A DNA stretch of 23,922 nucleotides from Mesotaenium endlicherianum (GCA_009602735.1 WELA01006901.1:1-23922); one strand, 5' to 3'. Counted from the stretch's first letter, positions 10,286-20,563 are shown. Program-made: numbers and translations. Notes: generated from the letters alone by a model not told the origin.

Positions 10286-10973
10286 TGTAAGGTTATGAAA
10301 GTGTAGTTTGTTTCTTTCTAGTATTTTATATGCATAGAGTGTGATTTTAGAAGAACTTTGGCCTTTATTTCAAGTCATTTGGACAAGTATTGAGATAGTT
10401 ATGAATTTTGGAAGTTTTTAGTGAGTTTTTAATGTCACAGATTCTATTTAGTGACAAGGACAGGTCCAGTGACGAAAATTTCGGTTGGAGTCCAGAAAGT
10501 AGGACATTGAAACATGAGGGTTCCAGAAAGTACGTACAATTACGTAGAGTGCCAAAGTGATCGTGGAATTTCTAGAAACTCCGTGAGGAGTTAGTGGATT
10601 GTGTAGTAGAATATTCTAGAGTGTGATTGTGTGCGTGTGAGTGTGCTAGCTTGTCCAACTAGGCAAGGTCAAGTACATGGAAGGAGCCATAGGAGAAGGT
10701 TCTGGAGGTACCTTGCTAGAGAGGACACTTAGAGTTAAAGGATAAATGGGAAGCACAAGGAAGTAGAGGGGGCTTAGTCTAGTCTAACCTTCTTATCTTG
10801 TACACGACTTTTCTTAATAAAGTGAGTTCTTTTCCACTCCTCGCTCATGTAACTCTCTCTCTCTTGCAAGGGTGGCACACCACCAGGCCACTCCACCTTG
10901 TGTATGCAACTAGGAAAGGTCCTCGTGCACGCTTCCACTCGCGGGTGAGGGTGCGTGAGTGTGTATGGGCGCA
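10286..10973 (+). repeat. 3' LTR of B1, main part
   Basis: Begins TGTAAGG and runs 688 bases before B2 interrupts it at GCGCA. The AATAAA at 10816-10821 is a likely polyadenylation signal. Segment 10608-10973 matches the B1 5' LTR at about 97%. Confidence 0.93.
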
Positions 10974-11318
10974 TGAAAGGGGGAAGGGTGCGGGGAGTGC
11001 GCCCATACACACTCACGCACGATCACTTTGGCACTCTACGTAATTGTACGTACTTTCTGGAACCCTCATGTTTCAATGTCCTACTTCCTGGACTCCAACC
11101 GAAATTTTCGTCACTGGACCTGTCCTTGTCACTAAATAGAATCTGTGACATTAAAAACTCACTAAAAACTTCCAAAATTCATAACTATCTCAATACTTGT
11201 CCAAATGACTTGAAATAAAGGCCAAAGTTCTNAAAATAAAAGCCAAAGTTCTTCTAAAATCACACCCTATGCACATAAAATACTAGAAAGAAACAAACTA
11301 CACTTTCATAACCTTACA
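10974..11318 (-). repeat. 3' LTR of B2, internally deleted
   Basis: A 345-bp version of the 712-bp LTR. Relative to the intact copy, bases matching 14620-15007 (388 bp) are missing, with CAC at both breakpoints. A 21-base segment is duplicated around an undetermined base N at 11232. Outer end TGAAAG, inner end CTTACA. Confidence 0.92.
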
Positions 11319-11333
11319 TCATCCCCCTCCTCA
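11319..11333 (-). other. Polypurine tract of B2
   Basis: The minus strand reads GAGGAGGGGGATGA up to the LTR start TGTAAGG, identical to the B1 tract. Confidence 0.87.
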
Positions 11334-14300
11334 AGATGCGACGTCCGCGGCGCATACTAAGCATAAGTGACGTCATATGAGGAATCGAGCTCACTTATAC
11401 GCTAGAAAAACACATATTTGCATATATTATACAAGTTGCAGGTCTTGAACAGGCTACAAGATGATGCTTAATACTCCAAACTTGCTCCACTTAGTAAAAG
11501 CTCCATCGCATACATTGGCTCCACACATGGCGTCTCCTAACACAAATGCATCTTCTCTTCAACTCCTTCGTCTTGGAGTAGGCCAATATCTTCATAAGGG
11601 CTGTGACATACTCCCTCCATCAACTCCACATACTCCAAAGCTGGATCCAAGGCATAATAGTCCGCCAAATCGCCAAAATACTCATTTCTCGCCCTCTTGG
11701 ACAAGTGGCAACTCCTCGTCGCGCCATGTGGCTTACTCGTGGTGCTCTTATAATTTTGACCAGATTACATCATGAACCTGACTCCACTATATTTCCGAAC
11801 CTTCTGGTACCCTTAGCTACCTCTAGCTCTAAGCCATACTCCTTGTAGAGGTATTGCACTCTCTCACTCATGTGCGTGACTTGTGGTGACCTCTCAAGAC
11901 GCCAAGTGGCACCCCCCTGACTTTTTTTGACATTTTTAGCCTGAAAGTTGTCTACTCTACACAATATCTCCCCTTTGAACTCACTGGTATACTTTGTTTC
12001 TCCTGATTCCAAGCCTAAGACCATGAAACCAGATTGCGCCTTGCCTCACACATCTGGCTCGCACGGCAGTCCAGCAGATCGCCATGTGGCACTGTCTGGA
12101 CTTAAATTAATATTTATATAAAAAAAATTACTTTTTCTGAATCTCAACCCATAGGAATACCTCTCCACAAAATTTCAGAGTCTGAATCAAAGTCTAACAC
12201 TCAAACGAGATCGTCACTTTGTGCCTCACGCTCGTAGGACGCAGACGCGCGCAACATGGATAAAGCTCCCGCGCCTACAAATGGCACATGCTTAAACCCC
12301 TGATTCTGAAACTTGACTATGACTCAAGGAAGGCCTCATACTAGGCCTCTCACATCATGTAGGACTTCTAGTGAAAATATTACCCACTCTCTCCTAAGTA
12401 GGCAAAAAGTAGCCAAAATCTGCCAACTTTAAACCTCGCGCTCGCCTACCCGTAAAACCCTCAAACATAGACAGATTTGAGTATCTTCCAAGTTCTTGCT
12501 CTCAAACTTCTTTTTACTTCACATCTCTTAGTTACAACTGAACTCATGGGACTGGTTTCACCTTGCTTACAAGCACAATAAACAACTATAACATTCCCCC
12601 CCCTCATCATGAAGGTAAGGCGCTTACCACTCGAGTGTCCAAGTCCAGATTTTACGCCTCTCTCTTGCTTGCTTGTATAGGCGCTGATTCTCCTAGCTTC
12701 ATGTCCAAGTCCTTGTCACATATCTCCATCATAGGCAGGACATATCAGCCCCATAACACTTGGTCTCCTCCTCATAGGTCCATGTCCATAAAGTCGTAGT
12801 CTCCATCAAGCGACGATAGTAATCTTCACAAGGCATGAGCGCGTAGTCTCGCTCGTGGTGCACCAAACTCCATCATAGTCTTCTCCTTGGCTAGATGCTC
12901 ACTCCCACATACCTCTGGCTCTTCTTGAAGGTCAGCCTTCACACAAGGCTCCAAGAAACACATCTGGAACGCCTCCAAGAGCTCCATAACTTGGGCATAC
13001 GCACATACTCTTAGTGCTTGCACCTCATCTTGTGCACGCACACACGTCGTCTTGCAAGCGGGCTTCTCTTGAGCTCACTTTCTAGGAGCTCCTCCACTTG
13101 AGCAGTTGGGGTCTGCTCTATATATGAGCAAGGGGATCATACACCTCTACTTGCTCCACCGGCGATGTACATTCGCCAAGGTTGTTAGGAGGCACGCTTG
13201 CCACATGCGATGACCGGGCCAAGGTCACCAACACAAGCGCTTCTCCTTCACCTTCACCTTCCCGCGTCGCTTCTTTGCTAGCGGGCTGAAGATAGCTACT
13301 TGTGGTCATATCTACCTCCACCTATTTCACTATCCTCACTTGACCATACTCCTCCTGGGTCTTCACTTGACCCGTGCACTAAAGCACTAGAGGATAGGCT
13401 ACTCTCTTTGTGGAACTCCTTCCACATGCTTAGCTTCTTGAGTGCACCCTAGCCTTGGTCACCCCAATGACACTTCTTACTACAAAACCCAGCTTGCCTT
13501 GGTGCTCTACTTTCACATGAAGAGCTTCCATAGATGCACCAAAATCTGCCCCTTAACTATGCCATCACACAACTAATGGCACACACGCTTCAAGTGGGAG
13601 ACATCTCTTGCACTAGCCCTCTTGCACCAACTTCATACCTTGCTTCTTCTTCCACACCATAGGCTTGTCTTCATCATAGTTCTCAACTCCATATACTCCG
13701 TAGTACTCTCCTCCATAAGAAAAGAGAAATCTGAACTTGAAAGGCTCCATCTCCATCTCTCCTCTTTGAAGAAAAATCTCGAATACTTCTTCTTCTTGCT
13801 CCAAGCCTTCTCCACGGTGCTTCTCTTCACTTGAGGCTTCTTCTATCTCCATACAAGGTACCAAGCTCCATCATGGCTGGCCTCAAATAACCAGTGGCTA
13901 CATAGGAGTGATGCAAGGCAACCCAAATCTGGCCACATACTTGGCCAACTTGGTGCAACACCCCGGTGCACCCTCTCTTGAGCTCCTCATGAGCTCCTCT
14001 TGAGCTTGCGAGTGCTATGCCCGCCAAAGCTCCTAGACTTGCAAGTACACATGCTTGCTAAGTCCCTGGTTGCCTACCCTTAAAATCTGCTCCACCTTCA
14101 TTGAAGATTTGAAATAAAGATGGGCACACACTCCTTTCTAGCCACTATCACCTCTATGCTAAGCCCCCTCGTCAAAGAAAGAGCTTAACACTAAAGAGCT
14201 TGCATCTTCAAGGAAGAATCCAGCCGTGTGAACTCCAGATTCTCTTCATGCTCGTATGTCTCCATACTCAAGCAAAGGCTGCTCTATATTACTTATATCA

Positions 14301-14558
14301 CTACCATGCTTGGGCAACCTTCTCATACTACAAAGAAGACGTACAACAATCTGGTTGCATCCAAGTTGACACTTCTTGGAGCACCTCCCTCTTCCATCTC
14401 CTCCCTCCTTCAAGAGAGTGAGATGCTAGCTTGCATCAACGTCTTCATGGCTGCCCTTAGCAACTTATAAATCATCCTTGCTTCTCCTCTCTACCCTCTC
14501 TACACTCCTACAAGCATCACCAACCAAAGCTCCCTCCTCCAAATGAAGCAACTAGGTA
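11334..14558 (-). other. Internal region of B2 without recognisable coding
   Basis: About 3.2 kb, inverted and clearly homologous to B1 7105-10270 with scattered substitutions and small indels. It has the four short shared frames (13613-13864, 13118-13321, 12826-13041, 11770-12024, all minus) and no gag or pol. The pre-polypurine block at 11338-11352 carries one change relative to B1. Confidence 0.78.
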
Positions 14559-14570
14559 GCTCCGATACCA
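14559..14570 (-). other. Primer binding site of B2
   Basis: The complement reads TGGTATCGGAGC, the same as in A1 and B1, two bases inside the LTR at 14573. Confidence 0.9.
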
Positions 14571-14572
14571 TG

Positions 14573-15284
14573 TGAAAGGGGGAAGGGTGCGGGGAGTGCG
14601 CCCATACACACTCACGCACCCTCACCCGCGAGTGGAAGCGTGCACGAGGACCTTTCCTAGTTGCATACACAAGGTGGAGTGGCCTGGTGGTATGCCACCC
14701 TTGCAAGAGTTAGAGGGCTACATGAGAGAGGAGTGGAAAAGAACTCACTTTATTAAGAAAAGTCGTGTACAAGATAAGAAGGTTAGACTAGACTAAGCCC
14801 CCTCTACTTCCTTGTGCTTCCCATTTATCCTTTAACTCTAAGTGTCCTCTCTAGCAAGGTACTTCCAGAACCTTCTTCTATGGCTCCTTCCATGTACTTG
14901 ACCTTGCCTAGTTGGACAAGCTAGCACACTCACACGCACACAATCACACTCTATAATATTCTACTACACAATCCACTAACTCCTCACGGAGTTTCTAGAA
15001 ATTCCACGATCACTTTGGCACTCTACGTAATTGTACGTACTTTCTGGAACCCTCATGTTTCAATGTCCTACTTCCTGGACTCCAACCGAAATTTTCGTCA
15101 CTGGACCTGTCCTTGTCACTAAATAGAATCTGTGACATTAAAAACTCACTAAAAACTTCCAAAATTCATAACTATCTCAATACTTGTCCAAATGACGTGA
15201 AATAAAGGCCAAAGTTCTTCTAAAATCACACCCTATGCACATAAAATACTAGAAAGAAACAAATTACACTTTCATAACCTTACA
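14573..15284 (-). repeat. 5' LTR of B2, complete
   Basis: The only uninterrupted 712-bp B-family LTR in the window. On the minus strand it runs from TGTAAGG to CTTTCA. It serves as the reference for the truncated, split and deleted copies. Confidence 0.94.
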
Positions 15285-15313
15285 GCGCACTCCCCGCACC
15301 CTCTCCCTTTTCA
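15285..15313 (+). repeat. Displaced end of the B1 3' LTR
   Basis: The first five bases, GCGCA, are the target duplication of B2. The next 24 are the LTR end missing from the B1 copy at 10973, finishing TTTTCA. Element A3 pol sequence follows without a gap. Confidence 0.87.
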
Positions 15314-15487
15314 TGGGTGGCGGCGCACTACCTTGACAAAGTTCAAAGAAAGCTGAAACGCTTTCATGCCGCCAACCCCCAACTTGGACCAGCCCCAAGT
15401 CTCTCTACTAGAAGCCCCAAGACTTCAAGAAGGCAACTTGCCACCGTCAAGAAGCAGCAGAAGGCCCCTTGGAGGCAGCTTGCATGA
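15314..15487 (+). pseudogene. Pol C-terminal fragment of A3
   Basis: 57 codons aligned to A1 Pol residues 1158-1214, starting inside the chromodomain at the tryptophan of ENSW. A TGA at 15485-15487 ends it a few residues early relative to A1. The break on the left is the B1 insertion point. It is a remnant, not a gene. Confidence 0.9.
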
Positions 15488-16267
15488 ACCACAAAGAGGA
15501 AAAAATGACATTAGACACTTTTCTCTTCTCGCAACTTCTAGACTGAAAACAAAAATTGCTACTGTTGATAGATCTTTGCATGTTATATTCTGAACTTTTA
15601 CCTGGTCGTAGTCCATGAGTAGCCGGTTATTTAGAATCCAAGTTTGCTAAATTTGGAGCACTGGTAAGCAAAGTATGATGCTCTGAGTAGAAGGGGGTCA
15701 GGCTGCTGGCATTATTAGGACAGAATATGCCTTCTGACATTGTGCCCTCCCCTGAACTTGGAATGCTCTGAAAATCACGACTCTGGTAGAAGCCCTTACT
15801 GCGCCCATTTAGAGACTAACTTTGCAAAATTTGAAGAAGTATAAAAGGACTCATGATTTTCAAAAATTTCTGCACAGTTTTGGAGGAGTTCCTACTCTCT
15901 TAGCTCTCAACGACACTTCAGAAGTGAGAATGTGCTCAAATTTGGTGACTGGGTAGAATTCTCCGACGCGCTCCGCTTGGCCATATAATTTTTGGAGTTG
16001 GAGAAGTTATGTAGACGCTATGAGTTTTTGAATTCGTGGCAGATTCTGAGCCAACTTGTACAATTTTCTTTATCATCAAGGAGTAGGCTAGCCAACAAGG
16101 TCACACCACCCACGACCTTGCCTAGTCTACCTTACATGTGTAGCACCTGACTTGGCACCTTGGACTAATCCTCTTCACATGTGTGGCATCTGACTTGAAG
16201 CTGTTGACTAGTCTGCTCCACATGTGTAAGACCTCACTTGACACGCCGAGACGTCGCTTTTTCTATC
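15488..16267 (+). other. 3' untranslated region of A3
   Basis: Homologous to the complement of 526-1294 in A1, with many substitutions. It keeps the triplicated repeat (about 16116-16245) and the block CGCCGAGACGTCGC at 16244-16257. No reading frame is supported. Confidence 0.82.
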
Positions 16268-16277
16268 GGGGGGGTGA
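16268..16277 (+). other. Polypurine tract of A3
   Basis: Seven G followed by TGA, directly before the LTR start TGTAGTG at 16278. Same as A1. Confidence 0.87.
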
Positions 16278-16789
16278 TGTAGTGATTTGACTTATAATAT
16301 ATTAGTTTGCATATATTTTAATACTTTTGAATATATTTGGAGTAGTATTGTGTGGAGTCAAGCGTGAACAGATACTCTTGTGACTTGGTTCATGTCCTTT
16401 GAACCTTCTAAGTGGAACGATCCGAGCTTTTTACCTAAAATACGTTATACTTTTTATCATACATTATTTGATAAATGATTGCATCACACTGAATTATTTG
16501 CCACACGCGTGTGCCGATTAATTCCCGGTCAATTGGCGAAACGACCGAGATACTATTACAAAAAGCTTCGTAACGTAATTCGACTACTTCGCAAAAGTAC
16601 GACATAATTATTCAGAGTGTTACTTTGATAAATTATGAGATGATAACTTGATTAATCATTGTCTGATTAAGTTATTTTGATTGTCATTATTTCGGGTAAT
16701 GCACAGTCACAGATTTCGGATTTACGACCAGTCGGTAATACGAACAAACAGTTGTAAAAGTCAAACGACACATAATATGCGAAGCGACT

Positions 16790-16860
16790 TTGCATCCGAG
16801 CGGATTTGAACCCGCAACTTGTTGTTTGAAACGTTCACACCTGACCGATTGGTCAAAGTA
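16790..16860 (-). other. Degenerate tRNA-like sequence within solo LTR C
   Basis: On the minus strand GGTTCAAATCC matches the B-box/T-loop consensus of tRNA genes, with GCGG and CCGC arms at 16800-16815. About 35 bases upstream, GACCAATCGGTC (16843-16854) can form a D-arm-like stem. No acceptor stem pairs and the T-stem lacks one base, so it is not a working tRNA gene. It may be a relic, a SINE head or chance. Confidence 0.35.
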
Positions 16861-17118
16861 GTCTTCATAACTACCCTTTCATGACGAAAGCATCTGTACG
16901 TGACTCCTTGAACAGTCGCAACTTTTCGGAAAGTCGCGGAACGCGAAAACGCCCGTTTGGCGCGAAAAGGTTTTTCGGAAATCGTCGAAAAGTCTCCAAA
17001 CGGCCAAACGGCGCGTTTCAAGCATTCAGCCGAAATGGGTCGTACCCCTTCGCCTGTTTTCGTTGACATGAACCAGTGCCCTAGGTGGTGACTCGAAGCA
17101 CTCCAGTGCCTCACGTCG

Positions 17119-17138
17119 TGCAGGTATAAATACCTGCA
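17119..17138 (+). promoter_or_regulatory. TATA box centred in a 9-bp inverted repeat
   Basis: TGCAGGTAT and ATACCTGCA flank two A bases, so TATAAATA (17125-17132) lies at the centre of a perfect palindrome. It is the best core promoter in LTR C, with transcription expected to begin about 25-35 bases downstream. Confidence 0.6.
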
Positions 17139-17666
17139 GAGTCATTGTGAGTGCAACTCTGACAAGCACACATTCTACGTTAGTTTTCATTTTCGCTTTC
17201 TCGAGGATTTGTCAATTTGCACAAGTATATAGATTTTCTTTCCACTTCATTTAAGTATTTCTTGAAGACCGAGGAAAGATCCTCTCAAAAAGCAGAAACG
17301 TTACACTAAGGCATTTTCGAAGTTAGAGGAAGGACCTAGAAGAACTCCATGTGGCAAAAGTCAAATGTGCCATTTTTAGGTCAAAAGGACATGTGTACAT
17401 TATTTTAGAAAGAGGTGCTAAGTTTTGGGATGTGTTGGGTGCCAATACATCAACATGCACCTTCCTAGAAATTACTTATGTAGCAAGTGTATAAACAAGA
17501 GCTAGAACATGAAAATCACTCTTGTACGTGCCAAATTCCAGAAACATATTAACTTTCAAGAAGTCATCTCTCTTTCAAGAAGCTACCACTCGTGTTCAAA
17601 GATCCTTGTCTTGAATAAATAAAGTATTCTATTTTACTAAGTAATTTATCTATCTGTTACATTACA

Positions 17667-18193
17667 CAAAATGTTGAGCTTTGGTATGTGTTTTGCATTA
17701 AATCTTTCGACTACGAGAACTTGGCCAATTGCCAGCCCGGTCAACGAGGTGCAATCAACATTTGAATATTCTTGACCGGACAAAGACACACGCGCGAAGT
17801 CAACGGCTAACGATTGACCATACCAACCGCGAACACCCGTGCACAATCCCGACACTCGTGCACAAGGCACCGACACGGCGAGGCACGACAAAGGACCATG
17901 GCTAAGAGATGCCAATTTGCAAGGACGGCCAAATTTCAACATCATCGTTGGGTGTGGCCGGTGTTATGTAAAATATACTCTATATGTGTACACGTATGTA
18001 GGATCTTACACCTGCTTGGAAAATAGTCATATACTTGTATAAGAAGATATAATTAGTCAACGACCTCTGTAGCATATTCTGCTGACGTCAACTAGAGTCT
18101 AATTCGCCAACGACATCTAGAGCATAATGCGCCACAATCCATTCTAATATGTAGTATGTATTTGTGGTCGTAAGGCGCCCCTCACGTAACCTC
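17667..18193. other. Intergenic flank of the transposon nest
   Basis: First non-A sequence to the right of A3. No gene is recognised. Two related segments occur near 18059-18085 and 18109-18135 (CAACGAC, then TCT, then AGCATA). TGTTATGTAAAATATAC at about 17961 could be an LTR start, but no partner end was found. Confidence 0.5.
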
Positions 18194-18660
18194 TGTGAGG
18201 GGGAAATTAGAAAGGGCCTCGTATTTGCGCGTCGGTCTCCGTGGTCGGACATGACGTTGTTTCGACGTGTTCGGGATCGTTCGGGACCCTTCCTCGACGT
18301 CGATGCACACTTCGACTGTGCCGGGCCGGCGCGTGATAAATGCTCGGTTTGACATCGGAATCGTCATTTGTTTTTTTTTGTGTGTTTGTGCAGGGACGCC
18401 CGACGAGAACTGACGGGAGGGGAGCGAGGGGGCGCACCGGCCGAGGTGAGTTGTGTCGAGCCTCCCTCGGCTTTTCGATTGTCGGACATGGCGCGGGCCC
18501 TCTTCTTGCTTGGCTCCGCCTTGTCTTCCGTGATGGTTGATATGTTTCGATGGCGACGGGCGCCGTTGATATTGTCGACGTTTCGTCCGTGACCTTCACG
18601 TTTCGATTTGTCGTCATCGTTCGGGGGCGTCCGTGACGGGAAATTGTCGGCCCCCTCACA
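18194..18660. other. 467-bp CpG-rich segment with 10-bp inverted ends
   Basis: Begins TGTGAGGGGG and ends CCCCCTCACA, a perfect 10-bp terminal inversion with TG/CA limits. The interior is CpG-rich, unlike its flanks. No target duplication is visible (ACCTC left, AAAAA right). It could be a solo LTR after inter-element recombination, a TIR element, or chance. A 150-codon minus-strand frame across it (18207-18659) is compositionally odd (R, P, T) and I do not call it a gene. Confidence 0.35.
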
Positions 18661-20563
18661 AAAAATCAATTGCGATTCGTAAAGGGAACAGAATACGATG
18701 GAATACTCTATATTCTTATGACTGATATCTTCAATTTCCATCTTCTATCGAATCCAGATCGAATCAATCCCTTCTCGTCCTTTCCCCCAATTTCCCCCCA
18801 TCTATCTGCACCTTTAAGACTGGCCAGATCACCGTGGAGCACCGCAGTGGGCTCGGGGCTGTCGACTCGAGTTTGATAGATGCGCAGCAAATCGAAGGGC
18901 GATCCTCTTGATAGATTTGCAAAACTGGAAGGTTAGGACCTGAATCGACTTGAATAGACATTATTCTAGGATACATGTCGTCGGCATGGTCGCACGAAGG
19001 CCTCGCGTCGCCCGCATCGAACTTCGCCGTAAAAGACTTCCACCATCACTGACCGGTCAGACATTAGTCAGAACGGTGAGCAGAAAGAGACGGGTCGCGG
19101 GGCAGGCGTGTTGTTTCGATCATAGATTGGACAAGGTCCACTCGAGTCAAAAATTAGGCGGTCGCAATCGTGACTTGAAAGTCACAATCGGCTTCCTCTG
19201 CAGAGTCCAGACTGTAACTCCCAGCAACTCCCAGCAACTCCCGTAAGGTCTGCATGGGTCCTGCCGAGTGCCGACTTGATTGTACCACTATTTTGAAAGT
19301 CGCGTACTGTTTGTGACAATTTGCGAATGACATTTCGCCGACTTAAAGCAGCACCTCCAGCAACCTCCAGGCTCCAGGGACCCAGGTTCAATCCAGCCAC
19401 GGTGCGTGCCACCTCCTGCCGACTCCAACCACCTCCTGCCACCTCCAGCGGCCAGCCACATTCAGAAATTATTGGTAATGGTACGTAGTAGACTGAACTA
19501 TGAAGTCAAGTTGGGGTGCTTTATACGCTTCGTGTATAGTCCAACTATCTCTGCCACATGCCACGACAGCTAGTGAAGTGGGATAAGTGGGCACAGCCCA
19601 GTCTAGATGATACCTCCATCCACTGAAGCCACTGAATATAGCCCACAGGCCCCTAGATTTCACAAAATTCGTGGATTTCGAAGACGTTTTCTGCCCTGTT
19701 TTGCCCGAAAATTTGGGTTTTAAAGAACATATTAAAAATATGGAAATAATTTTTTGGATGTTAGTAGATCACAAAATATATATTTTTGTTATAATATATA
19801 AGAAGAATCCATAGAATTTAGAATTTTAAAAAACATCCGCTCAGGATTCAAAGAATTCTATTAGATAAATGTTCACTAGAGTCAGGTGTTTTAAGCGCCC
19901 ACAATAGCAGATATCATTCAGAACGTCATGAATCGGAGGGTCTGATAGCCGAGTGCCCCACTCACGAGTTTTTCATTCTCTTTTGGCTACCGATCGAATA
20001 AACAGTGCCATTTCGAAGAAATTACATTTCGGCAATGAAAAATCGGCAATGTGGAGGTTCTGATCCGATGATGAAAGTTTACATGACCCACCAGAATTGA
20101 GGCGATATCACCCCCCCACGCCGAGGATGGTTCAGGCCAGATGGTTTGTAGAGGGAGGCGATATCTGGTCCGTACTGTCTATCCTGACTGACAGTCGCTG
20201 ACAGTCTTGGCTCGTGCCTAGTCGTGTTAAGGTTCGCGGAATGCCATGGTCGCCTGCAACTCATATAAAAAGCACAAGTGGCTGTCGCATGTCTTTTAAC
20301 ATTGACGAGAGAAAATGGGAAGTTTCAAAGCCACCATAGCCACCAATAGGCACTCATGGAAATTCATGGCTACTCATGGCTATCTAGTGCGCTGGTGCAC
20401 GCTGGTTGGGTCCTGCTCAGTGCTCACTGCTCAGTGCTCACCCGTGCTTACTCGTGCTCATTTGGACGTCGACTGCGAAACTCCTGCAACTTCCTGATGA
20501 CATCCCCTGTTTGTTTGTTGGAGGTGGCGGTTGTAGCAGGTTTGGACAATGTTGGAGGAGAAT
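18661..20563. other. Intergenic DNA with short repeats, no gene seen
   Basis: No coding or RNA gene is supported. Visible structure: three tandem AACTCCCAGC-like units at 19216-19242, a CCACCTCC-rich stretch at about 19350-19455, an AT-rich tract at about 19735-19860, and a perfect 14-bp tandem duplication at 20413-20426 and 20427-20440. Confidence 0.6.

Larger units (their letters stand above)
10974..15284 (-). mobile_element. Element B2: second B copy, inverted, nested in the B1 3' LTR
   Basis: A 4.3-kb B element on the minus strand with 5' LTR (14573-15284), PBS, internal region, polypurine tract and an internally deleted 3' LTR (10974-11318). GCGCA flanks it on both sides (10969-10973 and 15285-15289) as a 5-bp target duplication, and the missing end of the B1 LTR resumes at 15290. 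The LTRs differ at about two positions over some 320 shared bases, so it is the youngest dated insertion here. Since B1 reads the other way, the two form an inverted repeat with arms of roughly 3.5 kb. Confidence 0.93.
6703..15313 (+). mobile_element. Element B1: non-autonomous LTR retrotransposon, with B2 nested inside
   Basis: Plus-strand LTR element: truncated 5' LTR (6703-7090), PBS, about 3.2 kb of internal DNA without gag or pol, polypurine tract, and a 3' LTR split by B2 (10286-10973 and 15285-15313). The first ~322 bases of the 5' LTR lie left of A1 and outside the window. B1 itself interrupts the pol gene of A3: right after its last base the A3 frame resumes at a tryptophan codon, so TGGGT is the predicted target duplication. 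Its LTRs differ by about a dozen positions over 366 bases. Confidence 0.88.
16413..17305 (+). mobile_element. Element C: solo LTR of a third family
   Basis: An 893-bp insertion starting TGGAACG and ending CGTTACA, flanked by CTAAG on both sides (16408-16412 and 17306-17310). TG/CA ends, a 5-bp target duplication and no internal PBS or polypurine tract fit a solo LTR left by LTR-LTR recombination. A TATA box at 17125-17132, about 180 bases from the 3' end, sets plus as the likely orientation. It contains a tRNA-like patch (16790-16860) and an inverted pair around CCGTTTGG (16953-16960) and CCAAACGG (16996-17003). Lineage unknown. Confidence 0.9.
15314..17666 (+). mobile_element. Element A3: truncated older A copy, 3' end
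   Basis: The plus-strand 3' part of an A element: pol tail, 3' untranslated region, polypurine tract and 3' LTR, the LTR split by solo LTR C. It is more diverged from A1 than the A1 LTRs are from each other, and its pol has a premature stop. Its left part was displaced by B1 and lies outside the window. Right flank is CAAAA; the matching target duplication cannot be seen. Confidence 0.92.
16278..17666 (+). repeat. 3' LTR of A3, split by solo LTR C
   Basis: LTR segments 16278-16412 and 17306-17666 join to a normal A LTR of about 491 bases once element C and one CTAAG copy are removed. AATAAA occurs near 17614. The TATA region is changed to GTATAAAC (about 17489). Confidence 0.92.

Noticed and set aside
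10774..11043. Frames repeated at 6867-7142, 10774-11043 and 14500-14796
   Set aside because: They fall entirely inside B-family LTRs on either strand and are repeat shadows.
6703..15284. The B1/B2 inverted repeat as a pure assembly artefact
   Set aside because: B2 has its own PBS, tract, LTRs and a GCGCA target duplication, and differs from B1 throughout, so it is a separate insertion; only the N-marked spot near 11232 looks artefactual.
16790..16860. Functional tRNA gene
   Set aside because: No paired acceptor stem, a base missing in the T-stem and no credible anticodon arm.
17961..18193. Start of another LTR at TGTTATGTAAAATATAC
   Set aside because: No polypurine tract, matching end or second copy could be found in the window.
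18207..18659. 150-codon minus-strand frame
   Set aside because: R/P/T-rich with no recognisable motif and almost the same extent as the CpG-rich block; GC-rich DNA has few stops by chance.
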